NCBI RefSeq assembly: GCF_013299185.1
Contig: NZ_JAAFKG010000002.1
Location: forward strand, 166,561 to 230,560
Length of the DNA stretch: 64,000 bases
Source: Microcoleus sp. bin48.metabat.b7b8b9.023
Lineage (GTDB): Bacteria; Cyanobacteriota; Cyanobacteriia; Cyanobacteriales; Microcoleaceae
Reading direction: 5' to 3'
Translations under genes and position numbers: made by a program
In this document: piece after piece, positions 52,601 to 61,333 of the stretch
Layout of the letters: each line of letters starts with the position of its first letter
How positions within the stretch are numbered: the first letter of the stretch is position 1
Notes under the pieces: model-generated
Databases searched by the model: none
Told to the model about the DNA's origin: nothing
Seen by the model: only the letters and a program-made list of their open reading frames with translations

Positions 52601-55600
52601 CCACAAATGACAGACCCGGAACAACTGGCTGCTATGCGATTTCTAGTGTCTATTACTTCTGCGGCATTGATTAATAAGCCAGAAATTTTATTGCCGATTA
52701 TCTTGACTCAAATCAATCTCTGCATGACACAAGGTTATTCACCACTTTCTGCTTCTTCATATACTTGGTACGGTATGGTTTTGTGTGGGGGCATGGCAGA
52801 GATCAAAAAAGGATATCATGCTGGGGAACTGTCTGTAGAACTCTTCAAAAAGTATGGTGTCAATTCAATTAAATGCCAAGTTTTTAATATGTTTAATGCT
52901 TTTGTTAAGCCTTGGAAAAAGCATCTGAGAGAAACTCTGGCTAGTTTGCAGGAAGGGTTTCAAAGTGGCCTGGAAGTTGGAGATTTGATTTATGCTGGAT
53001 ATTGCGCTTTGAATTATTGCACTTCTTTGATTTTTATAGGAGAAGAACTCGATGGTTTAGAACAGAAACAAGGGCACTATATTAATTTATTCACTCAATT
53101 TAAAAGCGAATATATTACCTCCAATTTCAGTATATGGAGACAGATGAATTTAAATTTACGGGGTTTATCGGCAGATAAGTATCGCTTGGTTGGGGCAAGC
53201 TTTGATGAAGAGATGATGCTCCCGCAGTGGCTGGTGGTTAAAAATGGTTGGTTGGTGTTTAATGTCTATTTGGCTAAATCGATGATTTTATATTTATTTA
53301 AAGACTTTAATAGTGCTATTAATAGCGCTGCTTTGGGTGCAAAATACCTGCAATCGGTGGGCGGGTGGATGCCTATTGCTGCTCACAATTTTTACTATTC
53401 GCTGGCTTTATTAGCTGTATATCCAACTGCGGATACTGAACAACAAGCAGAATATTTGGAACAGGTGGAAGCAAATCAGAAAAAAATGCAGCATTGGGCT
53501 TTCCACGCACCGATGAATTACCTGCACAAATATGAGTTGGTTGAGGCTGAGAAAGCGCGGGTGTTGGGAGAAAAAGACCGGGCGATCGCATTTTACGATC
53601 GCGCAATCCAACATTCCCGCGAACAGGGATACATTCAGGAAGAGGCTTTGGCGAATGAATTAGCTGCTGAGTTTTACCTGTTTGCGGGGCGCCAGAAGGT
53701 GGCTAAGGTTTACATGACGGATGCTTACTACGGTTACATCCGTTGGGGCGCGAATGCGAAAGTTGCAGATTTGGAGGAACGCTATCCGCAGTTGATTGTA
53801 CGGATGCCGGAAAGTGATAGTCTCACAATTAGCGATCGCCCGACTGTGACTGCAACTTCTGCAACGGTTACTGAGACTCACAAAGCTTTGGATTTCGCTA
53901 CTGTGATGAAAGCATCTCTGGCTATCTCCGGCGAAATTGTCCTCGATGCTTTGCTGGACAAATTGATGCGGATTTTGTTGGAAAATGCGGGGGCCCAAAC
54001 TGGGTGTCTGATTGCACCCAAAAATGGTGAATTTGTCGTTGAAGCTGCGGGAGAGGTTGGCGGCGATGTGCAGGTACTCTCAGGCGCCGGCTTGGATTGT
54101 GCGTATCCTCGATCGCTAATCAATTTTGTCGATCGCACCCAGCAAGATATCGTCTTAAATGACGCCACCAGCGACGCTATTTTCCACAATGACCCCTACA
54201 TCGTCGATCGCCAGCCAAAATCGGTGTTATGCGCGGCGATCGTCTATCAAGGCAAATTAACCGCTATCCTGTATTTGGAAAATAACTTGACAACCGGGGC
54301 TTTTACAGGCGATCGCTTGGAAGTATTGAAGCTGCTTTCTTCCCAAGCTGCGATCGCCCTCGAAAATGCCCGCCTTTACACAAACTTAGAAACTGCCAAC
54401 AAACAACTCGCAGAATACAACTTTACCCTAGAAGCAAAAGTAAAAGAACGCACCCAAGAATTACACCAAAAAAACTCGCTACTTTCCCAAGAAATTAAAG
54501 AACGCCAAAAAGCCGAAGCCGTCGCCCGAGATGCCAGCCACGCCAAAAGCGAATTTTTAGCTAACATGAGCCACGAATTGCGAACACCCCTCAACGGCAT
54601 TTTAGGTTACACCCAAATCTTTAAGCGCGACAAACATTTGACCTCGCAACAACAGAATGGAATTGGCGTTATTCACCGCTGTGGCGAACACTTGCTCGCT
54701 TTGATAGAGGATATTTTAGACCTTTCTAAAATCGAGGCAAGGAGAATGGAACTCGTGCCAACAGAGTTTGATTTTCCCGATTTCATTCAAGGCATTAACG
54801 CTATTTGTAGCATTCGGGCAAGTCAAAAAAACATAGCTTTTAATTGCGAATATCTTTCGTATCTCCCCAGTGCAATCTCGGCAGATGAAAAGAAGTTGCG
54901 CCAAATATTGATTAATTTAATTGGTAATGCTGTTAAGTTTACTGAAAGGGGTGGGGTAACATTTAAGGTTTCAGTAGTGAATTGTGCAACCGATGAAAAT
55001 AGGACTGAAGTCCTCACTACGAAGGTGAGGATTCGGTTTCAGGTTGAAGATACGGGAATTGGGATTGCTGCTGATGAATTGCCAAAGATATTTACACCTT
55101 TTGAACAGGTAGGCAATACCCGCCGCCATACCGAAGGAACCGGATTGGGATTAGCAATCAGCCGGGAATTAGTCGAGATTATGGGCAGCGAATTACAAGT
55201 AGAAAGCACTTTAGGCAGAGGTAGCATTTTCTGGTTTGAGTTAGATTTGCTAGCAGTTGATAGCCCAGAAATCAATAAAAAGTATTCCCAAAAACTTATC
55301 AAAGGTTTCAATGGTACTAACAAAAAACTTCTGGTGGTTGACGATCAGTGGGAAAATCGCTCGGTTTTAATTCACCTGCTAGAACCGTTGGGTTTTGAAA
55401 TAATTGAGGCTACAGACGGTCAAGATTGTTTGAATAAAGCCCTGGAATTTCAACCGGATTGTATCTTGATTGATTTGGTAATGCCGGTGATGGACGGATT
55501 TGAAGCGATGCGGCAAATTCGCAAGTTGCCGCTCTTTAAAAATGTGGTTGCGATCGGCACTTCTGCTAGCATTATGGAAGTGGAAAAGCAGGGAAGTTTA

Positions 55601-55966
55601 GCAGCAGGATGCAATGCTTTTCTCCCCAAGCCGATCCGGGCTGACGAACTTTTAAATTGTTTGCAAGTTCATTTAGGGTTAGAATGGATTTATGAGAATT
55701 TGGAAGACGAAAATTATGAATCTGAAGATTCCGACAACCAATCTAAAATTCCAGATGAAAAAATTATCCCTCCTCCGGCAGAGGAAATAGCTGTACTTTT
55801 TGAATTAGCAATGATGGGTGACTTAGGAGGAATTCAAAAACAAGCAGAAAAATTGGCCAAAACGGATGCAAGATATGTCTCTTTTGCCAGCCATCTGAAT
55901 CAATTAGCTAAAAATTTTGAAGAAGCAAAGATTTTAGAATTCGTAGAACAATATAGGAAGCATTGA
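49700..55966 (+). CDS. Ser/Thr kinase - AAA ATPase - GAF - histidine kinase - receiver hybrid
   Basis: A 2,088-residue protein. Residues 1-270 form a Ser/Thr kinase-like domain ([13 protein letters not shown] instead of [18 protein letters not shown]). A predicted AAA/STAND-type ATPase follows ([11 protein letters not shown] near 400; [11 protein letters not shown]). A long helical region runs to about 1390, then a GAF domain (about 1395-1560), a coiled coil, and a HisKA/HATPase pair with His1625 in [11 protein letters not shown] and [13 protein letters not shown] receiver comes last ([15 protein letters not shown]). This is the multi-domain hybrid kinase type widespread in filamentous cyanobacteria. 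A G/C-rich repeat block is in frame at 50660-50872. The downstream RR-kinase gene starts 4 bp after its stop codon. Confidence 0.92.
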   Translation: MILLTGYQITEQIYSGINTAIYRGIWEQENLPVIVKTLKSEYPTLEEITRLRHEYKIRKNLRNIETIVNSYRLETNQNSVALTLEDFGGLALSKLLTTQKIKLKHFLEIAVQLAQSLGEIHQNQIIHKDIKPHNIIIHPETYQVKITDFSISSRLVRENASPSYPNLLEGTLAYISPEQTGRMNRAIDYRSDFYSLGVTFYEMLTGELPFSAIDPLELVHCHIARIAPTPRSLKPEIPEAISGIVMKLLEKTAEDRYQSADGLRFDLETCLAQLQASGNISDFTAGNADRAGQLLIPQKLYGREAEVAALLAAFERVSGVEPPQPPLTKGGLSERIPLGKGGLSERIPLGNGGLLELSQSTGEPPQPPLGKGGLSELSGLSSPPLARGAGGVELILVSGYSGIGKSCLVNEVQKPIVRQRGYFIGGKFDQFKRNIPYASVIQAFQSLIRQLLTESDASIQTWKQKLLAAMGVNGQVVADVIPEVELIIGKQPEVPELGPTESQNRFNRVFKQFISVFTAKEHPLVVFLDDLQWADSASLKLIELLVTDSDSKYLLLIGAYRDNEVSPTHPLIQTIENIQKAGAGIPERVSNIVLARLEFSHVQLLISETLKSGISENIQLFAELLFNKTQGNPFFLTQLLRTLYQENLLAYDFPSSTWQWDLGHIQAIGITDCNVVELIARNIRKLPVSAQSALKLAACIGNQFNLEVLAIVSEKSQKETALNIWDALQAGLILPLSNDYKIPLVFEGLETGLAGLQDVKVDYKFLHDRVQQAAYSLIPDNEKQETHLKIGQLLLQNTVPEARKDNIFALVNQLNFGIDLLTSEPERCELAELNLIAGQKAKAAMAYESAVKYLNIGLGLLGENSWQSQYQLTLNLHTEAAEAEYLNTNFEGAETLIDAILEQAINILDRVKAYDLKIQMYIAKTQGLKAIDAGLQALEMMGISRSHILECGRLEVQLPQLEEVDTLPQMTDPEQLAAMRFLVSITSAALINKPEILLPIILTQINLCMTQGYSPLSASSYTWYGMVLCGGMAEIKKGYHAGELSVELFKKYGVNSIKCQVFNMFNAFVKPWKKHLRETLASLQEGFQSGLEVGDLIYAGYCALNYCTSLIFIGEELDGLEQKQGHYINLFTQFKSEYITSNFSIWRQMNLNLRGLSADKYRLVGASFDEEMMLPQWLVVKNGWLVFNVYLAKSMILYLFKDFNSAINSAALGAKYLQSVGGWMPIAAHNFYYSLALLAVYPTADTEQQAEYLEQVEANQKKMQHWAFHAPMNYLHKYELVEAEKARVLGEKDRAIAFYDRAIQHSREQGYIQEEALANELAAEFYLFAGRQKVAKVYMTDAYYGYIRWGANAKVADLEERYPQLIVRMPESDSLTISDRPTVTATSATVTETHKALDFATVMKASLAISGEIVLDALLDKLMRILLENAGAQTGCLIAPKNGEFVVEAAGEVGGDVQVLSGAGLDCAYPRSLINFVDRTQQDIVLNDATSDAIFHNDPYIVDRQPKSVLCAAIVYQGKLTAILYLENNLTTGAFTGDRLEVLKLLSSQAAIALENARLYTNLETANKQLAEYNFTLEAKVKERTQELHQKNSLLSQEIKERQKAEAVARDASHAKSEFLANMSHELRTPLNGILGYTQIFKRDKHLTSQQQNGIGVIHRCGEHLLALIEDILDLSKIEARRMELVPTEFDFPDFIQGINAICSIRASQKNIAFNCEYLSYLPSAISADEKKLRQILINLIGNAVKFTERGGVTFKVSVVNCATDENRTEVLTTKVRIRFQVEDTGIGIAADELPKIFTPFEQVGNTRRHTEGTGLGLAISRELVEIMGSELQVESTLGRGSIFWFELDLLAVDSPEINKKYSQKLIKGFNGTNKKLLVVDDQWENRSVLIHLLEPLGFEIIEATDGQDCLNKALEFQPDCILIDLVMPVMDGFEAMRQIRKLPLFKNVVAIGTSASIMEVEKQGSLAAGCNAFLPKPIRADELLNCLQVHLGLEWIYENLEDENYESEDSDNQSKIPDEKIIPPPAEEIAVLFELAMMGDLGGIQKQAEKLAKTDARYVSFASHLNQLAKNFEEAKILEFVEQYRKH
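50660..50872. repeat. In-frame CCCCCCTTGGTAAGGGGGG repeats between kinase and AAA domains
   Basis: Five or so palindromes of the form CCCCCCTTNNNAAGGGGGG, separated by gcttt-cggagcgaattcc, encode a Pro/Gly-rich linker ([21 protein letters not shown]) at about residues 320-395. The same palindrome type is found in the GT61/TPR gene at 3371-3390. Confidence 0.85.
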
Positions 55967-55970
55967 AAGC

Positions 55971-57470
55971 ATGAGCATCTTACCTTGGGAAGAGAGCGTT
56001 ATCTTGATCGTCGATGATAACCAAAATAATTTGGCAGTGCTGTTTGATTTTTTGACGGAATCGGGGTTTAAAGTGTTGGTGGCAAGGACGGGAGAGAGCG
56101 CCATCAAAAAAGCTGAATACTCGCTGCCAGATTTGATATTGCTGGACGTATTAATGCCGGGAATTGATGGGTTTGAAACTTGCCGGCTTTTGAAGGCTGG
56201 CGATTTGACAAAGGAGATTCCGGTGATTTTCATGACAGCGCTGGATGAGACGGAAGATAAGGTAAAAGGATTTAGTTTGGGGGCTGTTGATTACGTTACT
56301 AAGCCGATTCAAAATCAAGAAGTTTTAGCTCGGGCTAAAGCGCATTTGAGCATCCGCAAGCTGACTCAAAAACTTCAGGAGCAAAATGCCCAGATGCAGC
56401 GTGAAATTGTCGATCGCAAACAAGCTCAAATTAACCTGGAACAACTGGCTGCCGAGTTGGAAAAACGGGTAGAGTCGCGCACTGTGGAACTTTCTGTAGC
56501 CAACGAGCGGCTACAGGAAGAGGTGAACCAGAGACAGCAAACACAGGAGAATTTACAGCAGTCCCTGCACAAGCTCCAGCACGCCCAGTCGTTGTTAATT
56601 CAGAGCGAAAAAATGTCGGCTTTGGGGCAAATGGTGGCGGGAATTGCTCACGAAATTAACAATCCGGTAAATTTTATCTGCGGCAATCTCAATTACGTTC
56701 GCGATTATACTGAAGATTTGCTCAAGGTACTCAATCTTTACCAGCAGCACTATCCCGAGCCCGCAGCGGAAATAACATCAACAGCAGAAGCGGTAGAGAT
56801 TGAATTCATCAAGGATGATTTGCTGAAAATGCTAGACTCGATGCGGCTAGGTGGCGATCGCATTCGGGATATAATTCTATCTCTGCGGTATTTTTCGCGG
56901 CAAGAAGGGCGAGAAATGGAGCTGATTGATATTCATCAAGGTATTGACAGCACGCTGATGATTTTGCAAAATCGGCTGAAATTTAAGGCGAACCGTCCCG
57001 CGATTCAGGTGATTAAGGAGTACGATCCCAATTTAAAAAATGTAGAGTGCTGCGGCGGGGAGATCAATCAGGTATTTATGAATATTTTAGCTAATGCCAT
57101 CGATGCGATAGAAGAATCATGCGCTGAAAAAACAATGGAAGAAATTAAAATAAATCCCTACCAGATTCGGATTTGTACGAAAGTCCACAACCCGAACACG
57201 GCAATTATTAAAATTGCTGACAGCGGGCCGGGAATCAGCGAGGATTTGTGCGATCGTATTTTTGACCCGTTTTTTACAACAAAGCCTGTGGGAAAAGGTA
57301 CGGGAATTGGCCTGTCAATTAGCTGGCACATTGTCACAGAAAAGCACGGTGGCAGTTTGCGGTGTTGTTCGACACCAGGCCAAGGAACCGAATTTGCGAT
57401 CGAGCTTCCAATCAGACAAAAAGTGCGAGAAATGGCGCTCTCAGGTTCCAAAACAGGAGGCGGCGGTTGA
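55971..57470 (+). CDS. Response regulator - histidine kinase
   Basis: A 499-residue protein. A receiver domain (ILIVDDNQNN; phospho-accepting Asp59 in LILLDVLMPG; Lys in YVTKPI) is followed by a coiled coil (about 130-210) and a histidine kinase with His227 in MVAGIAHEINNPVNFI and a C-terminal HATPase (DSGPGI, GKGTGIGLSIS). It follows the giant hybrid kinase by 4 bp with AGGAAG upstream, so both are made from one message. Phosphate from the hybrid kinase may enter through Asp59. The intact H-box is a useful contrast to the phytochrome kinase at 43594. Confidence 0.93.
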   Translation: MSILPWEESVILIVDDNQNNLAVLFDFLTESGFKVLVARTGESAIKKAEYSLPDLILLDVLMPGIDGFETCRLLKAGDLTKEIPVIFMTALDETEDKVKGFSLGAVDYVTKPIQNQEVLARAKAHLSIRKLTQKLQEQNAQMQREIVDRKQAQINLEQLAAELEKRVESRTVELSVANERLQEEVNQRQQTQENLQQSLHKLQHAQSLLIQSEKMSALGQMVAGIAHEINNPVNFICGNLNYVRDYTEDLLKVLNLYQQHYPEPAAEITSTAEAVEIEFIKDDLLKMLDSMRLGGDRIRDIILSLRYFSRQEGREMELIDIHQGIDSTLMILQNRLKFKANRPAIQVIKEYDPNLKNVECCGGEINQVFMNILANAIDAIEESCAEKTMEEIKINPYQIRICTKVHNPNTAIIKIADSGPGISEDLCDRIFDPFFTTKPVGKGTGIGLSISWHIVTEKHGGSLRCCSTPGQGTEFAIELPIRQKVREMALSGSKTGGGG

Positions 57471-57520
57471 AACCGCTACTACACAAGCAAAGTCCCTCTC
57501 TAAGAGACTAAGAAATAAAC

Positions 57521-57946
57521 CTATAAATCCGGTCGTTCCTCATAATCTTCCGCAGAATTCGGGTCTAATTCCCAGCGACTTTCATCTCGGTTGTCGAGCA
57601 TATCTGCGGTGTGCAAAATAGCTCCATCGGGCATTTCTATTCCCGCAGCGGCGCCGAGTTCATCAACCATATCTTGGTCGGGAGTTGGAGCGCTTCCGCC
57701 TACCAATTTCTCACCAGTGGCGCTTTCTTGTTCCGCAGCAGCAATATCACCATCCCCACCACGAATCTGAGAATTGGTTGAAGTATATTCAGAACTGCTA
57801 TCGTCCAGAGTTGTGATTCCGTCTTCGCTCAATCCCGGCTCAGTGATAACGCCGGTGCCGTAAGATTCGGTAATTTCTTGAGGCAAATCGCCCGAATTAT
57901 TGCGTTCTTCTCTTGTTTTCTTAGATGGTTGCTTTGGTTGTGCCAC
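57521..57946 (-). CDS. Acidic low-complexity protein of unknown function
   Basis: About 141 residues from the GTG at 57946, which has TCAGGAG 8 bp before it. A TTG ten codons upstream would overlap that ribosome-binding site. The sequence is rich in Ser, Thr, Gly, Asp and Glu with little hydrophobic core (SEYTSTNSQIRGGDGDIAAAEQES), followed by a more ordered end (DMVDELGAAAGIEMPDGAILHTADMLDNRDESRWEL). It may be largely disordered. Family not recognised; related short proteins with the C-terminal DELG/RDESRWEL pattern are plausible in cyanobacteria. Confidence 0.65.
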   Translation of the reverse strand: MAQPKQPSKKTREERNNSGDLPQEITESYGTGVITEPGLSEDGITTLDDSSSEYTSTNSQIRGGDGDIAAAEQESATGEKLVGGSAPTPDQDMVDELGAAAGIEMPDGAILHTADMLDNRDESRWELDPNSAEDYEERPDL

Positions 57947-58136
57947 GATACTTGCTCCTGAGTCTTTTTCACTCAATTCAATTAAATACTTCGTAATTTA
58001 ACTATTGGCTTTACTTCGATTCTGGTTATCGATTGCCAATGGCTGTAATTAAGTGGCATAATAACTCCTATTTAAGCTTTGAGCTTCTATCCCAGGAAAT
58101 ATATTAATTTCGATCTGCTCTTTCATTAGGAATACG

Positions 58137-58172
58137 AAAAACATCGCCCTTTTTAAAGGGCGATGTTTTTTG
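58137..58172. terminator. Bidirectional Rho-independent terminator
   Basis: Stem ACATCGCCCTT/AAGGGCGATGT (58141-58166) is flanked by A-rich sequence on the left and T-rich on the right, so it can work on both strands. It lies just after the 3' end of the minus-strand gene at 58188. Confidence 0.85.
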
Positions 58173-58187
58173 TAAGGAGCAGTAATT

Positions 58188-58394
58188 CTATTCAGGAAAA
58201 TCAGGGATTACCCATTTGGGAGGTTCCGTCCGTTTCCTTCTCACCGCTTCCTCTGCCATTTCTAGCATTTTGTCGAGAGAAGTATTTTCAATAAAGCTTG
58301 AAGTTGCTTCTGCGTATTCCCGCTTCGGACACTTGTCGCCCAAAACGCAGCCGTTGACGCAAGCTACAGCACAATCGACAGTGTTCTCCACCAT
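58188..58394 (-). CDS. Small Cys-containing protein of unknown function
   Basis: A 68-residue protein. The N-terminal 22 residues contain four cysteines (VDCAVACVNGCVLGDKCPKREY). The rest is a charged amphipathic helix ending in KWVIPDFPE. The Cys spacing could bind a metal or a small [Fe-S] cluster, but no named motif fits. AAAGGA precedes the ATG by about 8 bp and a strong terminator follows, which supports a real gene. Confidence 0.7.
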   Translation of the reverse strand: MVENTVDCAVACVNGCVLGDKCPKREYAEATSSFIENTSLDKMLEMAEEAVRRKRTEPPKWVIPDFPE

Positions 58395-58559
58395 AACTCT
58401 TTTCCTTTCAGGGTTCCAACAACTAGCAGGCAGACGCTCTGGGTGAATTTGTCAAGAGACTGCCTTCTATGTTCATTTTACTTGACAAACTCGCCTCAAA
58501 TGTCGATCGCCAGCGCAAAACTGTTATAAAATCAAAGCAACCTACCAAATTTGCCGATT

Positions 58560-58973
58560 ATGAGCAATTTTCTGCGCCGCTTAAAACTTTTCCCCTGGCG
58601 AGAAATGCTGCAAATTGCCGCCCTCGTCAACTCCATCGTGATTGGACTGGAACTATTTTTAGCCTGGGGTTTCACGCAATCGCGGGTAATCCGCAACATC
58701 CTGACACTTCTCTACGGCTCCTCCCTCGGAATATTGATACCTTTTGTTACAGCCGTGGGAATGGGAGCTTTAGCAGTGTACTTTTTGGAGTATTGGCAGC
58801 AGCAATTTTTGCTCAACCGGACTAATTTGTGGGTTTTAGTTTTGTGCGTAATCTTGGGTTTGGTATTAAAGTCATTCCTGCCCATACCTGCTTTTTTAGC
58901 AAGTTTATCGGAAGCTGCGCTAATAGGCATTACCGTGGGAGTTTTTTGGAAGGGCCGGCCTTATTGGCGATAG
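58560..58973 (+). CDS. Four-TM membrane protein of unknown function
   Basis: 137 residues from ATG 58560 (MSNFLRRLKLFPW); an in-frame start at 58551 is also possible. Four hydrophobic segments are clear (ALVNSIVIGLELFLAW, LGILIPFVTAVGMGALAVYFL, LWVLVLCVILGLVLKSFLP, EAALIGITVGVFW). No catalytic or transport motif is seen. The family is unrecognised, but the even TM spacing supports a genuine small membrane protein. Confidence 0.68.
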   Translation: MSNFLRRLKLFPWREMLQIAALVNSIVIGLELFLAWGFTQSRVIRNILTLLYGSSLGILIPFVTAVGMGALAVYFLEYWQQQFLLNRTNLWVLVLCVILGLVLKSFLPIPAFLASLSEAALIGITVGVFWKGRPYWR

Positions 58974-58975
58974 TC

Positions 58976-59275
58976 AGTTGACAGTTGACAGTTGTCATTG
59001 GGCATTGGGCATTGGGCATTGGTTATTGTAGGATGCGTATTTTTTGGGTTGAGTTGTACATTTGTGATTGTAGGGTGCGTCAGGGTTGAATGTCTTGAGT
59101 ATAAATTAATAATTTTTGCCCTGACGCACCCGACGATTAGTTACTGTAAATGCAAAACTGAGATTCTCCCTTCTTCTTCCTTCTTCCCTCTTCCGACTTC
59201 GATGTGACTTCCATCCGTTACATCCGTTACATCCGTTACATCCGTTACATCCGTTACTTGCATCCGTTGCCGAAC
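58976..59275. repeat. Repeat-filled gap before the FAD oxidoreductase
   Basis: In order: TTGACAG heptamers (58976-58994), GGGCATTG units (58997-59024), a GTAGGGTGCGTCAGG/CCTGACGCACCC hairpin (59070-59131) and five tandem copies of the decamer catccgttac (about 59211-59270). No coding frame is supported in this 312-bp gap. Confidence 0.75.
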
Positions 59276-59285
59276 TTCCTTCTAA

Positions 59286-60797
59286 TTATGGCAGCCAAAA
59301 ATCGGGAATAACAGCTTTAGTCAAACTGCGAGCAAACTGATTAATCTGTCTGCCGATTTGAATGTGTGGTTCGTCAGCCTCCACCGGAATAATTGTCGCT
59401 TTCTTGCCGATTCCGAAACGCGAAACTACCAAATTTGCAGCCTCCAAACCAGTAACATAAGCCTTTTCCTGCGACCAAGAACCGTGACGGGTCACAACCC
59501 AATCGCCGCTCATAAATACATTATCATAACTTGTGACGGCAGGCAACAAATACTGATAACTTCCCGGTGCAAAATGCGTCACCGCCCGCGATAAACGAAT
59601 CGCGCTGCTGTCGATTACTTTAGCCTCCCGAAAAGCCGGAATACAAGTCGCCAAATCCCGCCGAACAAGAGCAACAATTTCCTCATCTTTCAGGGGAATT
59701 AATTGATTGGCATGATAAAAATCAGCTTCCACAACTGTTCCCGGTTCGGAGCGGAATTCGTCGTGCAAAGCATTCAAATCAAAAAACGTCCATCCCGTAG
59801 TCGAACTAAATCCAAAACAGGCATTTGAAGGCAGCGGAATATCAATTTTTCTGTCAAACCACAGGCGGACAGCTAACACGTCAACAGCGCCCAAATTCAT
59901 CACGTCCCGAAACTCTTGGCGGCTTTGCAAAGCGGGGCTACTGCTGATAATTTTTTGCATTCCCGTGACGCCAACTGCAAAAATAACTGCATCTGCATCG
60001 AAGGTTTCGTCGCCGCATACAACTGCCTTGGCTTGATTGTTGCTGTCAACTATGACATCAGTAACTCGCCGTTTTGTCAATACTTTGGCGCCGATTTTTT
60101 CTAGGCGTTCTACCCACGGACGAAAGATTTTTTCTCCGACAGTGCCGCGACACCAAACTACGTCAAAATCTGCTTGGTGTGCTAAAATGAAATAATACAA
60201 CATTCCCAAAGCTGCGGCAGCAGAACATTGTTCTCCGGGCGCAAATAAACCTACTAATAACATCGGCTCAAAAGCATCGCGGTACAGCCTTGCAGATACG
60301 CCAAACTGTTTGAACAATTCGCGGGCTGTAACGCGATCGTACCGCTGCCAAGCTTCGTCGGAGTTGTCGAAATCTAGGACGGCGTAGAGTAATGGTAAGG
60401 CTGAAAGCCGATCGACTAATGGCAGTCTTTTAAATCGCGTGTACAGGAATGTTCCTAACGGTGTGGGAAGTCTGGGTTCGTCCTGGAAAATGGGAGATTC
60501 AACTTCCAATCCGGCGGGGGAATACTGACAAGAACGAGTCCAAGGCGTGAAGGGATCGAGTCCTAATTCCTTGACTAATGAAAAGATATTTTTGTAAGGA
60601 TACCAGAAGCCGTGAATGCCTGCTTCTACGGAACGCCCGCCTGCGGTTTTCCACCCCGCAACTAAGCCTCCTGGCTGAGGCCCTGCTTCTAACAAAGTTA
60701 CGTCATAGCCTTGTTGGGCTAGGTGATAGGTGGCGCCTAAACCGGCCCATCCGGCGCCGACTACGACTATTTTTCGGGTTGGCGATTCTGCTGACAT
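59286..60797 (-). CDS. FAD-dependent amine-oxidase/phytoene-desaturase-like oxidoreductase
   Basis: A 503-residue protein. The dinucleotide motif VVVGAGWAGLGATYHLAQQG and the following LLEAGPQPGGLVAG are the FAD-binding pattern of the amine oxidase/carotenoid desaturase superfamily. A second FAD contact is near the C-terminus (NVFMSGDWVVTRHGSWSQEKAYVTGLEAA). It is closest in style to the CrtQ/Pds-like enzymes of oxygenic phototrophs, though shorter motifs do not prove a carotenoid substrate. The 5' region at 60798-60850 is short. A MITE-like element lies upstream. Confidence 0.85.
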   Translation of the reverse strand: MSAESPTRKIVVVGAGWAGLGATYHLAQQGYDVTLLEAGPQPGGLVAGWKTAGGRSVEAGIHGFWYPYKNIFSLVKELGLDPFTPWTRSCQYSPAGLEVESPIFQDEPRLPTPLGTFLYTRFKRLPLVDRLSALPLLYAVLDFDNSDEAWQRYDRVTARELFKQFGVSARLYRDAFEPMLLVGLFAPGEQCSAAAALGMLYYFILAHQADFDVVWCRGTVGEKIFRPWVERLEKIGAKVLTKRRVTDVIVDSNNQAKAVVCGDETFDADAVIFAVGVTGMQKIISSSPALQSRQEFRDVMNLGAVDVLAVRLWFDRKIDIPLPSNACFGFSSTTGWTFFDLNALHDEFRSEPGTVVEADFYHANQLIPLKDEEIVALVRRDLATCIPAFREAKVIDSSAIRLSRAVTHFAPGSYQYLLPAVTSYDNVFMSGDWVVTRHGSWSQEKAYVTGLEAANLVVSRFGIGKKATIIPVEADEPHIQIGRQINQFARSLTKAVIPDFWLP

Positions 60798-60850
60798 TGC
60801 GTACCTCTTGATTCTTTATTTATGATGACATAATTGATAAAATAAAGCGA

Positions 60851-60990
60851 GATATAACCTTTCTCAGAAAGATGAGGTACTCATGGGAATTGGGAATTGG
60901 GCATTGGGCATTGGGAATTGGGCATTGGGCATTGGGCATTGGGCATTGGGCATTGGGGATACCTCACTTTTTTGAGAACCGCTATATAGC
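60851..60990. mobile_element. MITE-like element, copy C
   Basis: The ends atataacctttctcagaaag-atgaggta and tacctcacttttttgagaac-cgctatat match copies A and B. The interior consists of GGGCATTG/GGGAATTG octamers. The element may have acquired the octamers by repeat expansion, as in copy D. Confidence 0.65.
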
Positions 60991-61206
60991 TTCACTAATT
61001 TAGATGAGGTCTGTCTGGTAATCGGGAATTGGTCGCGCTTGACTAAGCTCATTTTATAAGCGCCATATGAACTCGATTATCAGAAGGTTAAACGAGGTTT
61101 TTTTTGCCAGAAATAATTGGTTGAAAGCCTCTTGCTTTGAGGGAGAAATTAAAAGCAGACTATTCATTAATCTAATTCTGTTCCTTCTAGGTAGAGGTCG
61201 CTATCA

Positions 61207-61240
61207 AACTGTCAACTGTCAACTGTCAACTGTCAACTTT
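61207..61240. repeat. STRR heptamer repeat
   Basis: Four GTCAACT heptamers lie about 95 bp before the ZorA-like gene. The remaining part of the 60991-61333 stretch shows no gene I can support. Confidence 0.8.
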
Positions 61241-61333
61241 TGAGGGCGATAGCTGTTATATTAAAACGTTAAGGTTGGTTTTTTCGGCGAATTAAGATTA
61301 GAGTAAAATACACAAACAGAACGGGTTGTCAAT

